In this document: one piece after another, positions 56,691 to 64,000 of the stretch
Position numbering within the stretch: position 1 is the first letter of the stretch
Layout: the number at the start of each line of letters is the position of its first letter
Origin: Elusimicrobiota bacterium
GTDB lineage: Bacteria > Elusimicrobiota > Elusimicrobia > UBA1565 > UBA9628
Reading direction: 5' to 3'
NCBI GenBank assembly: GCA_026388095.1
Contig: JAPLKL010000079.1
Span: 83,548 to 147,547 of the forward strand
DNA length: 64,000 bases
Made by a program: the position numbers and the translations under genes
The notes under the pieces: model-generated
The model's database searches: none
What the model was told of the DNA's origin: nothing
The model's input: only the letters and a program-made list of their open reading frames with translations

Positions 56691-58022
56691 TCAGCCGCGG
56701 TAGCGGCGCACCAGGCGCATGGGCGCTCCCACCAGGCGCAGGGCGCGGGTCTCGGCCTCGCGCCGGATGCGCTCTTCATCGAGCGTGACGAGCCGCCGGT
56801 CCTTCATGAGCCAGCGGCCGTCGCACATGACGTGGGTGATGTCGCCGGGATGGGAGGCGTAGACCACGCTGGCGCCGAGGTCGTGGCGCGGCACCCAGTG
56901 GGCCTGGTCGGTGTCGAAGAGCGCCAGGTCGGCGCGCCGGCCTGGGGCGATGACGCCGGCGCCTGGGAAGCCCATGGCCCTGGCGCCGGCGGAGGTGGCC
57001 AGCCGCAGGAGTTCCGTATGCGGCAAGGCCTCGGGCTTGTGCTGTTCGTTCTTCTGAAAGAGGCCGGCCAGGCGCATGACCTCGAGCATGTTGAGGTCGT
57101 TGTTCGACGCGGGGCCGTCCGTGGCCAGGGCCGTGTGGACGCCCGCGCCTAGGAGCCTCTGCAGGGGCGCCATGCCCATGCCGAGCTTCATGTAGGTCTT
57201 GGGGCTGTGGGCGACCGAGACCTTCTTGCGGGCGAGTATGGAAAGGTCGTCTTTGCTGACCGAGATGCAGTGGGCGGCCAAGGCCGGGACCGGGCCGTCG
57301 AAGAGCCCGAGCCGGTCCAGGTGAGCGACGGGACTGCATCCGTGCCGGGCCAGCGAGCGTTGGACCTGCTCGTCGGACTCGGAGAGGTGGAGGTGGATCC
57401 CGACTTGTAAGCGCTGGGCGGCGTCGCGGACTTGGCTGAGGAATCCGTCCGGGCACATGTAGGGGGAGTGCGGGCCTAATGCGACGCGCAGACGGCCGTC
57501 AGCCTGCATGTGATGGGCGCGGGCGAAGCCCAAGGTGCGCTGGAGGGTGGCGCGCCCGACCTCTTTGTCCGTTCCCAGGCCGAAGAGGCACCAGGCCAGC
57601 AGGGCCTTCAGGCCGGACGATTCCACGACTTGGGCGACTTGCTCCATCCAGAAGTAGTGGTCGGCGAAGCCCACGGTGCCGGAGCGGATCATCTCGCAGG
57701 CGGCCAAGGCGGAGCCCCAGTGGACGTCCTCCTCTCTTAAGGCGGATTCGGCGACCCAGATCTTCTCGTTGAGCCAGCGGTCGAAGGGGAGGTCCTCGGC
57801 CCAGCCGCGCACGAGGGCCATGGGGCTGTGGCAATGGGCGTTGTAGAAGGCGGGGGTGATGAGGCGGTTGCGGCCGGGGATCATCTCGTCGGGCTTGAAG
57901 TCCCGGGGGATGCGGCCCACCGCGAGGATGTCCTTGCCGGAGACGGCGACGTCGCAGCCGCGCAGGACGCGGTCCTGGGAGTCCAGGGTCAAGACGTCGG
58001 CGCTTTTTATCAGGACCTTCAT
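56691..58022 (-). CDS. amidohydrolase (S-adenosylhomocysteine/5'-methylthioadenosine deaminase-like)
   Basis: 443 residues of the ATZ/TRZ-MtaD amidohydrolase family. The metal site is AHCHSPMALVRGWAEDLPFDRWL (HxH), LHLSESDEQV (His), AAHCISVS (His) and ATDGPASNND (Asp). Members deaminate S-adenosylhomocysteine, 5'-methylthioadenosine or related bases; MetE in the same window makes a methyl-cycle role plausible but not proved. TATCAT lies 8 nt before ATG with no ribosome site. Confidence 0.86.
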   Translation of the reverse strand: MKVLIKSADVLTLDSQDRVLRGCDVAVSGKDILAVGRIPRDFKPDEMIPGRNRLITPAFYNAHCHSPMALVRGWAEDLPFDRWLNEKIWVAESALREEDVHWGSALAACEMIRSGTVGFADHYFWMEQVAQVVESSGLKALLAWCLFGLGTDKEVGRATLQRTLGFARAHHMQADGRLRVALGPHSPYMCPDGFLSQVRDAAQRLQVGIHLHLSESDEQVQRSLARHGCSPVAHLDRLGLFDGPVPALAAHCISVSKDDLSILARKKVSVAHSPKTYMKLGMGMAPLQRLLGAGVHTALATDGPASNNDLNMLEVMRLAGLFQKNEQHKPEALPHTELLRLATSAGARAMGFPGAGVIAPGRRADLALFDTDQAHWVPRHDLGASVVYASHPGDITHVMCDGRWLMKDRRLVTLDEERIRREAETRALRLVGAPMRLVRRYRG

Positions 58023-58030
58023 GGGCCCGT

Positions 58031-58036
58031 ATGATA
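58031..58036 (-). promoter_or_regulatory. -10 box, leaderless-type
   Basis: The minus strand reads TATCAT, 8 nt, then ATG at 58022. It is divergent from the promoter of the beta-lactamase-fold gene. Confidence 0.4.
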
Positions 58037-58054
58037 CACAATGCGGCGGGACCG

Positions 58055-58083
58055 TTGTCTATCGGAGTGGACTTGTCTACAAT
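58055..58083 (+). promoter_or_regulatory. promoter of the beta-lactamase-fold gene
   Basis: -35 TTGTCT (58055-58060), a 17-nt spacer and -10 TACAAT (58078-58083). The leader contains AAGGAGG before ATG 58110. Confidence 0.6.
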
Positions 58084-58109
58084 CTACGTTCAAGCGCAAG
58101 GAGGCTGAG

Positions 58110-59648
58110 ATGAGGCACTCGGACTGGCGGCGGATCATCTTGCTCGCGGCGGCCCTGGCTGCTCCCCGGCTCGCGGCGGCCGCGCCGAGCCTCTCCTTGG
58201 AGAAGGTCAAGGCCGCCCTCCCCGGATTGGACAGGCTCGCTCAGCGGACCTTGCAGGACACCGGCATCCCCGGCATGGCCATCGCGGTGGTCTACCAGGA
58301 CCAGACCCTCTACATGAAAGGCTTCGGGGTCCGCGCGGCCGACGCCGCGGCCCCGGTCGACGCGGACACCGTGTTCCAGCTCGCCTCGCTGTCCAAGCCG
58401 CTGGCCTCCACCGTGCTGGCGGCTTTGGTCGGCGAGAAGGTCATCTCCTGGGATGACCGGGTCGCGGACCTCGACCCGGGCTTCAGGCTGTACGATCCCT
58501 GGGCGACGCGGCAGGTCACCTTGCGCGACCTGTTCTCGCACCGCAGCGGACTGCCGGAGCATGCGGGAGACACGCTGGAAGACCTGGGCTACGACCGCTC
58601 GGAGGTCCTGCGCCGCCTGCGCTTTCAGCCGCCGGCGAGCAGCCTGCGCGCGCAGTACGCCTACACCAACTTCGGGCTCACCGAGGCGGCCGTGGCCGCG
58701 GCGCGGGCGGCGGGCAAGTCCTGGGAAGACCTCTGCGCCGCGAAGCTCTACAGGCCTCTGGGCATGGAGTCCACCAGCTCGCGCTTCAAGGATTTCGCGG
58801 CCGCCCGCAACCGCGCCCTCGGGCACGTCCTCGAGGGCGGCAAGTGGGTCGCCAAGTACACGCGCGACGCCGACGCCCAGTCTCCCGCCGGCGGGGTCAG
58901 CTCCTCGGTCCGCGACATGACGAGCTGGCTGCGCCTGCAGCTGGCCAACGGGAAGTTCGAGGGCCGGCAGGTGATCGGCGCGGAGGCCTTGGCCGAGACC
59001 CATCGTCCTCAGATGCTCCAGGCCGCCTCCAAGGACCCGGCGACGGAGCGGGCCAGATCCTACGGCCTGGGCTGGAATGTGGACTCCGATGACCAAGGGC
59101 TCGTCCGTTGGAGCCACTCCGGCGCCTTCTCGTACGGCGCGGCGACCACGGTCATGCTCCTGCCGGCCGAGGGCCTGGGCATCGTCGTGCTCACCAACGC
59201 CTACCCGATCGGCGCGGCCGAGGCGGTGGCCTTCAGCTTCCTGGACCTGGCGCAGACCGGGAAGGTCCAGAAGGACTGGTTCGGCCTGTTCAAGCAGGCC
59301 TTCGCCGCCATGATGGCTCCCTCGGAGCGCTCCGCGGCCTATGCCCGGGCCCCGGCGAGCCCATCTACGGCGCTGCCGGCGCAGGCCTATACCGGGACCT
59401 TCCACAACGATTATTACGGAGACATCGAGATCGCGGAAGAAGAAGGAGGGCTCCTGCTGCGGCAAGGACCGGCGCAGACCGGCTCCGCTTTGGTCCATTT
59501 CGACCGCGACACATTCACCTACCAGCCGGCGGGAGAGTCGGCGGGCGCCCTGAGCGGCGTCATCTTCCGCATGGGGCCGGACCAGAAGGCGCGCAGCGTC
59601 CTGATCGAGGCGCTGGACGACGACGGGCTGGGGACTTTCACCCGCTGA
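58110..59648 (+). CDS. serine beta-lactamase-fold hydrolase (class C-like esterase/peptidase), secreted
   Basis: 512 residues. A signal peptide (RRIILLAAALAAPRLAAAA) precedes a class-C-type domain: S93-L-S-K96 (SxxK), Y185-T-N (YxN) and HSG near residue 335 (in place of KTG). A second beta domain (DUF3471-like) begins near TYTGTFHNDYYGDIEI. Such proteins are usually esterases or D-amino-peptidases in the periplasm rather than true antibiotic hydrolases. ATG 58110 follows AAGGAGG; the frame is open 23 codons upstream without a signal. Confidence 0.88.
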   Translation: MRHSDWRRIILLAAALAAPRLAAAAPSLSLEKVKAALPGLDRLAQRTLQDTGIPGMAIAVVYQDQTLYMKGFGVRAADAAAPVDADTVFQLASLSKPLASTVLAALVGEKVISWDDRVADLDPGFRLYDPWATRQVTLRDLFSHRSGLPEHAGDTLEDLGYDRSEVLRRLRFQPPASSLRAQYAYTNFGLTEAAVAAARAAGKSWEDLCAAKLYRPLGMESTSSRFKDFAAARNRALGHVLEGGKWVAKYTRDADAQSPAGGVSSSVRDMTSWLRLQLANGKFEGRQVIGAEALAETHRPQMLQAASKDPATERARSYGLGWNVDSDDQGLVRWSHSGAFSYGAATTVMLLPAEGLGIVVLTNAYPIGAAEAVAFSFLDLAQTGKVQKDWFGLFKQAFAAMMAPSERSAAYARAPASPSTALPAQAYTGTFHNDYYGDIEIAEEEGGLLLRQGPAQTGSALVHFDRDTFTYQPAGESAGALSGVIFRMGPDQKARSVLIEALDDDGLGTFTR

Positions 59649-59675
59649 GGCGCGGGCTCCCGGCGCGGCGCAGAT

Positions 59676-61376
59676 ATGGGGTTCGCAGGGCTCGCGACCT
59701 TGGCCGCGGCCCTGGCTTTAGCCGCCCCGTCGGGCCTGGACCGCTCCCTCTTTCCCGAGGACGCCGATGCCCGGGGCTTCCGGGCCGCGGCCGCGGTCTT
59801 GCCGCGCAAGGGCGCGCCGGTCCGGATCGTCTGCCTGGGAGACTCCCACACCTACGGCTACGGCGTGCGCGCCGAGCAAGCCTATCCCAGGATCCTGGAG
59901 AGCCGGCTCAACGCCGCGGCCGGCTCCCGGCGCTTCGAGGCCGTCAACGCGGGCCTCAGCGGCTCCTGCATCCTGGAGAAGCGTCGCCTCTACCAGGAGT
60001 CCTGCTCCGGGCTGGCGCACGACTGGGTCATCCTGCAGGTCGGCATGGATCTGCACCGCCTGGCGCTGCACATCCGGGAGGACCGCCGCCAGATGGGCCT
60101 GCTCTGGAGAGTCGCCCGGAGGCTGCGCGACGGCTTTCCCGGCAGCCGCGCCGCGCGAGAGCTCTGGGCTTGGGCCCTGCGCTGGGAAAGCGGCCGGCTG
60201 GAGAGCCGTCTTCTGCTGCCGGAGCAGGCGCCGCTGCTGGCGGAGTCCCGGCAGGCGTTCATCGCTCAGCTGGACCGGCTCTATGCCGAGGTCCGCCGCA
60301 ACCACGCCCGCCTCCTGATCCTGGACTACGACTCCGGCCCCTACGATGCTCAGCTGCGGGCCTGCCTGGACGTCAGCCGAGCCAAAGCCGTCCCCCGGCT
60401 CCATGTCTCCCACCAGGACTTCGATCCAGGGGAGTTCCTGCCGGACGGCCACCTCGGTCCCGCGGGCTATGAAGAGCTGGTCGGCGCGCTGCTGCGCGCC
60501 TTCGCGGGACCTCTGCTGGGACGCGCCTCGCCGCCGCGGGCCGCCTTGGCCGCGCGCTCGGGGCTGGACCGGGGGAACATGCCGGCGGACATGAACCCGC
60601 AGGGTTTCCGGGCCAAAGGCGAGGTCCCGGCCCGCAGGCGCGGCCCTCAGCGCGTGTTCTGCGTCGGCGACGCCGCCACCTACGGCGACGGCGTGCGCGC
60701 CGACCAGGCCTATCCCAAGCTCCTGGAAGGCCGGCTCAACGCCGCGGTCGGCTCCCGGCGCTTCGAGGTGGTCAACGCGGGCCTGGGCGGGACCTGCATC
60801 CTGGAGAAATGGCGGACCTACCGAGAGTCCTGCTCCGGCCTGGACCATGACTGGGTCTTGCTGGAGGTCGGGATGGACCTGCCCCGGATCGCCCTGCAAC
60901 TGCGCGCCGACCGCCGGCAGGCGGGCCTGTTCTGGCGCCTCTGCCGCAGGCTGCGCGAGGGCTTCCCGGACAACCTCTGGGCGCGGCGCCTCTGGGAATA
61001 CGCCCTGCGCAGGGAGAACGGCTGGGTCGAGAGGCGCCTTCTGCTCGCGGGCCAGGCGCCTCTGCTCGCGGAGTCTCAGCGGATCTTTACCTCAACGCTG
61101 GACCGGTTCAGCGACGAGGCCCGCCGCAACCACGCCCGCCTCCTGATCCTGGACTACAATTCCGGGCCTTACGAAGCGGCCACGCGCGCCTGCATCTCCG
61201 CCAGCCGGGCCAAGGCCGTGCCGCTCGTGCTGGTCGCTCCGGAGCGCTTCGAGGCGCGGGCTTTCCTGCCGGATTCGCAGCTCAGCCCCAAGGGCCATGA
61301 TGACCTGGCAGGCAAGGTCATGGAGGCTTTCGCGGAGCTCTTTTTGGGGTGGACTTCCACCCTTCAACATGATTAG
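59676..61376 (+). CDS. secreted protein with two SGNH-hydrolase domains, second one degenerate
   Basis: 566 residues: a signal peptide, then two copies of the same roughly 270-residue domain. Copy 1 keeps the Ser in VCLGDSHTYGYG and the Asp/His in LPDGHLGPAG. Copy 2 reads VGDAATYGDG (Ser to Ala) and LPDSQLSPKG (His to Gln), so its triad is lost while the rest (NAGLGGTCILEK, RRNHARLLILDY) is well kept. The first copy should be an esterase or deacetylase; the second may bind substrate or regulate. A weak ribosome site precedes the start. Confidence 0.82.
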   Translation: MGFAGLATLAAALALAAPSGLDRSLFPEDADARGFRAAAAVLPRKGAPVRIVCLGDSHTYGYGVRAEQAYPRILESRLNAAAGSRRFEAVNAGLSGSCILEKRRLYQESCSGLAHDWVILQVGMDLHRLALHIREDRRQMGLLWRVARRLRDGFPGSRAARELWAWALRWESGRLESRLLLPEQAPLLAESRQAFIAQLDRLYAEVRRNHARLLILDYDSGPYDAQLRACLDVSRAKAVPRLHVSHQDFDPGEFLPDGHLGPAGYEELVGALLRAFAGPLLGRASPPRAALAARSGLDRGNMPADMNPQGFRAKGEVPARRRGPQRVFCVGDAATYGDGVRADQAYPKLLEGRLNAAVGSRRFEVVNAGLGGTCILEKWRTYRESCSGLDHDWVLLEVGMDLPRIALQLRADRRQAGLFWRLCRRLREGFPDNLWARRLWEYALRRENGWVERRLLLAGQAPLLAESQRIFTSTLDRFSDEARRNHARLLILDYNSGPYEAATRACISASRAKAVPLVLVAPERFEARAFLPDSQLSPKGHDDLAGKVMEAFAELFLGWTSTLQHD

Positions 61377-61394
61377 AATATTGTCCGAGGTATC

Positions 61395-62087
61395 ATGGCC
61401 AAGATCAAGTGCCCCTCCTGCGATGCCGAGATAGACTCTTCCGAGGCGACCTGTCCCACCTGCCTCGAGCCCGTGGTGCGCCGGTCGAAGAAATCCACCG
61501 GGTGGTGGTATAAGATCCCGCTCGCCTTGATCGTGCTCGTCGGGGGGAGCGGCTATGCGCTTTGGAGCTATCGCCCGGAACTCTTGCTGCGGAAGTGCAA
61601 GGAGTTCGGCATCAGCCTTCCTCCCAAGCTTACGACCGTTTTTGCGGCCCGGGCGGCCCAGCTGGACGAGTTAACCCAGAGGGCCCAGTTGGCCCAGCAG
61701 GCCAAGGCGGCCCAGCCGCAGGGGGAAGGCGGTGCGCCTGCGGGCAGCATCGCAGCCGAGATGGCGAGGCAGAAAAAGGCAGCGGAGGCTTCCCTCGATC
61801 CGGAGCGCCGCAGGAACGTGGAGGAGTTGCGCAAGCACCTGGGCGCCTTGGGCCCGCTCGCGCCGGGCTGGCTGTTGGATCTCGCGCCGAACCTGGTCCC
61901 TCCGACCGTGCCTCTTGGGGTGGCGTCGCAGGCTGTCCCGGCGTCGACGCAGACGGTGACGGCCTCGACCCAGACGGTGGCGGCTTCGACCGAGACGGTG
62001 GCGGCCGAGACCCCGCAAGAGGAAGTCTCGGTCGAGCCTGCGGCGCCTGCCGCCGAGAGCCAGCCTGCCGCGTCCGAGCCGGAATGA
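61395..62087 (+). CDS. zinc-ribbon single-span membrane protein with Thr/Ala repeat tail
   Basis: 230 residues. An N-terminal zinc ribbon (CPSCDAEIDSSEATCPTC) is followed by one membrane helix (IPLALIVLVGGSGYALWSY), a Gln/Ala-rich coiled-coil-like region and a tail containing near-repeats of ASTQTV, ASTQTV, ASTETV before an acidic Ala/Glu end. No family is recognised. It lies 18 bases after the SGNH gene; TAGAAT in the gap suggests its own promoter. Confidence 0.6.
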   Translation: MAKIKCPSCDAEIDSSEATCPTCLEPVVRRSKKSTGWWYKIPLALIVLVGGSGYALWSYRPELLLRKCKEFGISLPPKLTTVFAARAAQLDELTQRAQLAQQAKAAQPQGEGGAPAGSIAAEMARQKKAAEASLDPERRRNVEELRKHLGALGPLAPGWLLDLAPNLVPPTVPLGVASQAVPASTQTVTASTQTVAASTETVAAETPQEEVSVEPAAPAAESQPAASEPE

Positions 62088-62176
62088 TCCGCTGCCCCTT
62101 CTGGGGTCCACGGTTCTAGGCCGTTTTCCGCCCAGGAGGCGGCCCTAAGGCCCAGGCGCTCTCAGGATCGCATCAC

Positions 62177-62182
62177 TATACT
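62177..62182 (+). promoter_or_regulatory. -10 box, leaderless-type
   Basis: TATACT, 9 nt, then ATG at 62192. The TACTATCG string between box and start also occurs before the leader-bearing gene at 24115. Confidence 0.5.
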
Positions 62183-62191
62183 ATCGTGACG

Positions 62192-63451
62192 ATGAGCAAT
62201 CTCCTGCGGGCGTTCTTGGTGGCCGGCTCCTGCTGCGCGCAGGCTTTCGCCGGCAGCGCGCCCATCCGCCTGAGCAATCCCGGCCTGCCGCTGTCCCAGC
62301 CCCAGGTCGGAGCCATCGGCTCCATGCTGGCTGCTCCGGGCGCGCCTCTCCTCAAGGCGACCCTCTCTGTGGCCCCATCCTTGACCCCCGCCATCCCTGT
62401 GCTCCAGCCCGTGCCCCAGCTCAAGCTCACCCCGGCCTTTGCGGCTCCAGCGGCGCCTGAAGCCGCTCCGTCGGTGATGCCGGCCTTGGAGACCTTGGCC
62501 GAAAAGGTCCAGGTCAAGGACAACGGCCAGGATGGCGCGGCCATGGAGAAGTTCTATGACCGCGCGGGCCGCAAAGGCGAGAGCGCGGAGGCCGAGCTTC
62601 CCAGCGCCATGGACGCCGTGGCCGAGCCAGGCGATTTCGGCGAGAGATTCCGCGTGCCCTACGACCCCAAGGGCGAGATCGACCTCTCCAAGATGGACCC
62701 GGAGCGCACCCCCGGACTGAAGCACGAGAAGGACAAGGCCCTGGACCGGCTCGAAGAGGACCAGAAGGCCATGGACGAGCTGCAGCAGAAGCTCTACGCC
62801 GAGGGCAAGCGCTCGGTGCTCATAGTCATCCAGGCCATGGACACCGGCGGCAAGGACGGCACCATCCGCTGGGTGCTCACCGGCCTCAACCCCCAAGGCG
62901 TCAAGGTCACCAGCTTCAAGCAGCCCACGGCGCAGGAGGCCAAGCACGACTTCCTCTGGCGCATCAAGAAGGCCTTGCCCGGCAAGGGCATCCTCGGCGT
63001 GTTCAATCGCTCCCACTACGAGGATATTTTGGTCCCCACCGTCTACAAGACCTTCTCCGCCGAGGAGGTCGCGGGCCGCTACGACAAGATCAACGCTTTC
63101 GAGAAGAAGCTGGCGGACCAGGGCACGGTCATCCTCAAGTTCTTCCTCAATATCTCCAAGGACGAGCAGAAGGCGCGCCTGCAGGAGAGGCTCGACGACC
63201 CGGCCAAGAACTGGAAGTTCTCGCCCGCGGACCTGAAGACCCGCGAGCGTTGGGACGAGTTCCAGCAGGCCTACGGCAAGGTGTTGGCCCGCACCAGCAC
63301 CCCGTGGGCGCCCTGGCACGTCATCCCCTCCAACAAGAAGTGGTACCGCAACTACGCCGTGGCCCGCATTCTTAAGGAAGCCATGCAGCGCATGGCCCCG
63401 CAGTACCCCAAGCCTGACTTCGATCCCAAGAAGATAAAGATTCCCGACTAG
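62192..63451 (+). CDS. polyphosphate kinase 2 family protein with signal-type leader
   Basis: 419 residues. From about residue 140 it is a PPK2-type kinase (transfers phosphate between polyphosphate and nucleotides): Walker A QAMDTGGKDGT (214-224), Walker B-like GVFNRSHYEDIL, lid segment RLQERLDDPAKNWKFS, and the WYRNYAVARIL end. Before it lie a signal-like hydrophobic stretch (LLRAFLVAGSCCAQAFAG) and about 85 residues rich in Ala, Pro, Leu and Val. Export of a nucleotide kinase would be unexpected; a membrane-tethered or retained form is possible. ATG 62192 is preferred to GTG 62186. Confidence 0.87.
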   Translation: MSNLLRAFLVAGSCCAQAFAGSAPIRLSNPGLPLSQPQVGAIGSMLAAPGAPLLKATLSVAPSLTPAIPVLQPVPQLKLTPAFAAPAAPEAAPSVMPALETLAEKVQVKDNGQDGAAMEKFYDRAGRKGESAEAELPSAMDAVAEPGDFGERFRVPYDPKGEIDLSKMDPERTPGLKHEKDKALDRLEEDQKAMDELQQKLYAEGKRSVLIVIQAMDTGGKDGTIRWVLTGLNPQGVKVTSFKQPTAQEAKHDFLWRIKKALPGKGILGVFNRSHYEDILVPTVYKTFSAEEVAGRYDKINAFEKKLADQGTVILKFFLNISKDEQKARLQERLDDPAKNWKFSPADLKTRERWDEFQQAYGKVLARTSTPWAPWHVIPSNKKWYRNYAVARILKEAMQRMAPQYPKPDFDPKKIKIPD

Positions 63452-63461
63452 TCCAGCATCT

Positions 63462-63589
63462 GACTTCCCTTGTCGACTTCCCTTGCGGCTTCGACTTCCC
63501 TTGTGACTTCCCCTGTCACTTCCCTTGTCGCAAGAATCATTTAAATCATTACATTATTCGAAACTGTGGTGGTTTTTGACTTCCCTTGT
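63462..63589. repeat. cluster of six 12-bp repeats
   Basis: GACTTCCCTTGT or a one-base variant occurs at 63462, 63475, 63493, 63505, 63517 and 63578; the third to fifth are directly head to tail. An AT-rich tract (ATCATTTAAATCATTACATT) separates the last copy. It lies between the convergent PPK2 gene and the partial gene at the right edge. There is no dyad or spacer pattern of a CRISPR. Confidence 0.75.
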
Positions 63590-63663
63590 GGACGCTACTT
63601 TGGAGTACATGGATGTACCCCCCGGGGTGGGGGGGGAGGGGATGTGCCAGCTGAGGGGGGACG

Positions 63664-64000
63664 CTAGGAAGGCAAAGAGGCCAAGAGGGTCTTGCCCTTG
63701 TCGGTCAGCCGATATTTCTGAAGTCGGCTCTTGGGCTTGTCCGGGATGGTCATCTCGATGAGCCCGTTTGCAAGCGCCGGGACCAGATAGAGCTGTCTGA
63801 AGTTCTCCTCGGCTTTGAGGCCGAGGCTGTCCTGCAGTTCCTGCCGGGTCATTTCTTTCTTGCAGGCTTTCAGGAGCTGCATGACTTCCTTGGTGACTTG
63901 CCCGGCCGCATCGCCTGCGGCCGGCGGGGCGGGCGCCGGCTTGCGGCGCAAAGTGACCAGAAAGCCGCCGTTGAGCTCGAACTCCGGCTCCGGCAGGCCG
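63664..64000 (-). CDS. C-terminal part of an AlbA_2/RecG-like transcriptional-regulator-type protein (partial)
   Basis: The gene runs off the right edge; 111 codons are visible. It reads GLPEPEFELNGGFLVTLRR at the edge, a segment that in the schlafen-type AlbA_2 ATPase/DNA-binding family follows the catalytic region. A winged-helix follows (MQLLKACKKEMTRQELQDSL, FRQLYLVPALANGLIEMTIP, SRLQKYRLTDKGKTLL). An Ala/Pro linker separates the two. Likely a DNA-binding regulator, possibly of a stress or accessory system outside the window. Confidence 0.75.
   Translation of the reverse strand, partial: GLPEPEFELNGGFLVTLRRKPAPAPPAAGDAAGQVTKEVMQLLKACKKEMTRQELQDSLGLKAEENFRQLYLVPALANGLIEMTIPDKPKSRLQKYRLTDKGKTLLASLPS

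Noticed and set aside
58110..59648. Antibiotic-resistance beta-lactamase
   Set aside because: The third motif is HSG rather than KTG and a C-terminal extra domain is present, which fits esterase/peptidase members better.
63462..63589. CRISPR array
   Set aside because: Repeats are 12 bp, partly head to tail, with no spacers of uniform length and no cas genes.

Overview
The window is a GC-rich, tightly packed bacterial chromosome segment: about 57 protein genes, one tRNA, many 1-4 bp ATGA/GTGA stop-start overlaps, and no phage or IS transposase genes. Several features point to a Gram-negative anaerobe or microaerophile: LpxL-type acyltransferase, O-antigen-ligase-like protein, MurB, an outer-membrane beta-barrel, rubredoxin, flavodiiron protein and rubrerythrin. 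The archaeal-type ProS, the secreted enzymes with long Ala/Pro/Val-rich leaders and the small pilin-like protein resemble Elusimicrobiota. That placement is my inference, not something the sequence proves.

Layout. 0-10 kb: HAD phosphatase, aldehyde dehydrogenase, ProS, two tandem membrane paralogues, bifunctional FtcD, an Ldh-family dehydrogenase and an O-antigen-ligase/TPR protein. 10-24 kb: secreted unknowns, alpha/beta hydrolase, a complete AmmeMemoRadiSam pair (radical SAM enzyme plus a Memo-AMMECR1 fusion), MetE, an AmgK/RapZ fusion with a MurU-like nucleotidyltransferase (cell-wall sugar recycling), Ptb-like acyltransferase, DinB and a large leader-bearing membrane protein. 24-34 kb: two GH13 glycosidases, two L,D-transpeptidase-fold proteins (one with a degenerate active site) and an SGNH/TPR protein. 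34-39 kb: a CPBP protease with two tandem small membrane peptides, a pilin-like protein, an ECF sigma/anti-sigma pair, and a rubredoxin-flavodiiron-MurB operon. 39-49 kb: SDR, an ATP/ADP-translocase-like carrier, sirtuin, DUF169, M42-like peptidase and a GT-C-like membrane protein. 49-64 kb: tRNA-Glu, two orphan histidine kinases, SWIB, rubrerythrin, LpxL, an EF-Tu domain-2 orphan, a frameshifted clostripain, an amidohydrolase, a beta-lactamase-fold esterase, a duplicated SGNH protein, a PPK2 with a signal peptide, and the 3' end of an AlbA_2-type gene.

The most notable non-coding signals are: (1) two copies of a roughly 240-bp, hairpin-filled element with 19-bp terminal inverted repeats, in which one internal hairpin differs in sequence but keeps its pairing; (2) at least 13 genes or ORFs whose -10 box ends only 6-11 nt before the start codon, usually with no Shine-Dalgarno sequence, suggesting widespread leaderless transcription; (3) a perfect 17-bp tandem duplication that alone breaks the clostripain gene; (4) an anti-sigma factor whose membrane segment is 27/42 identical to that of the neighbouring pilin-like protein.
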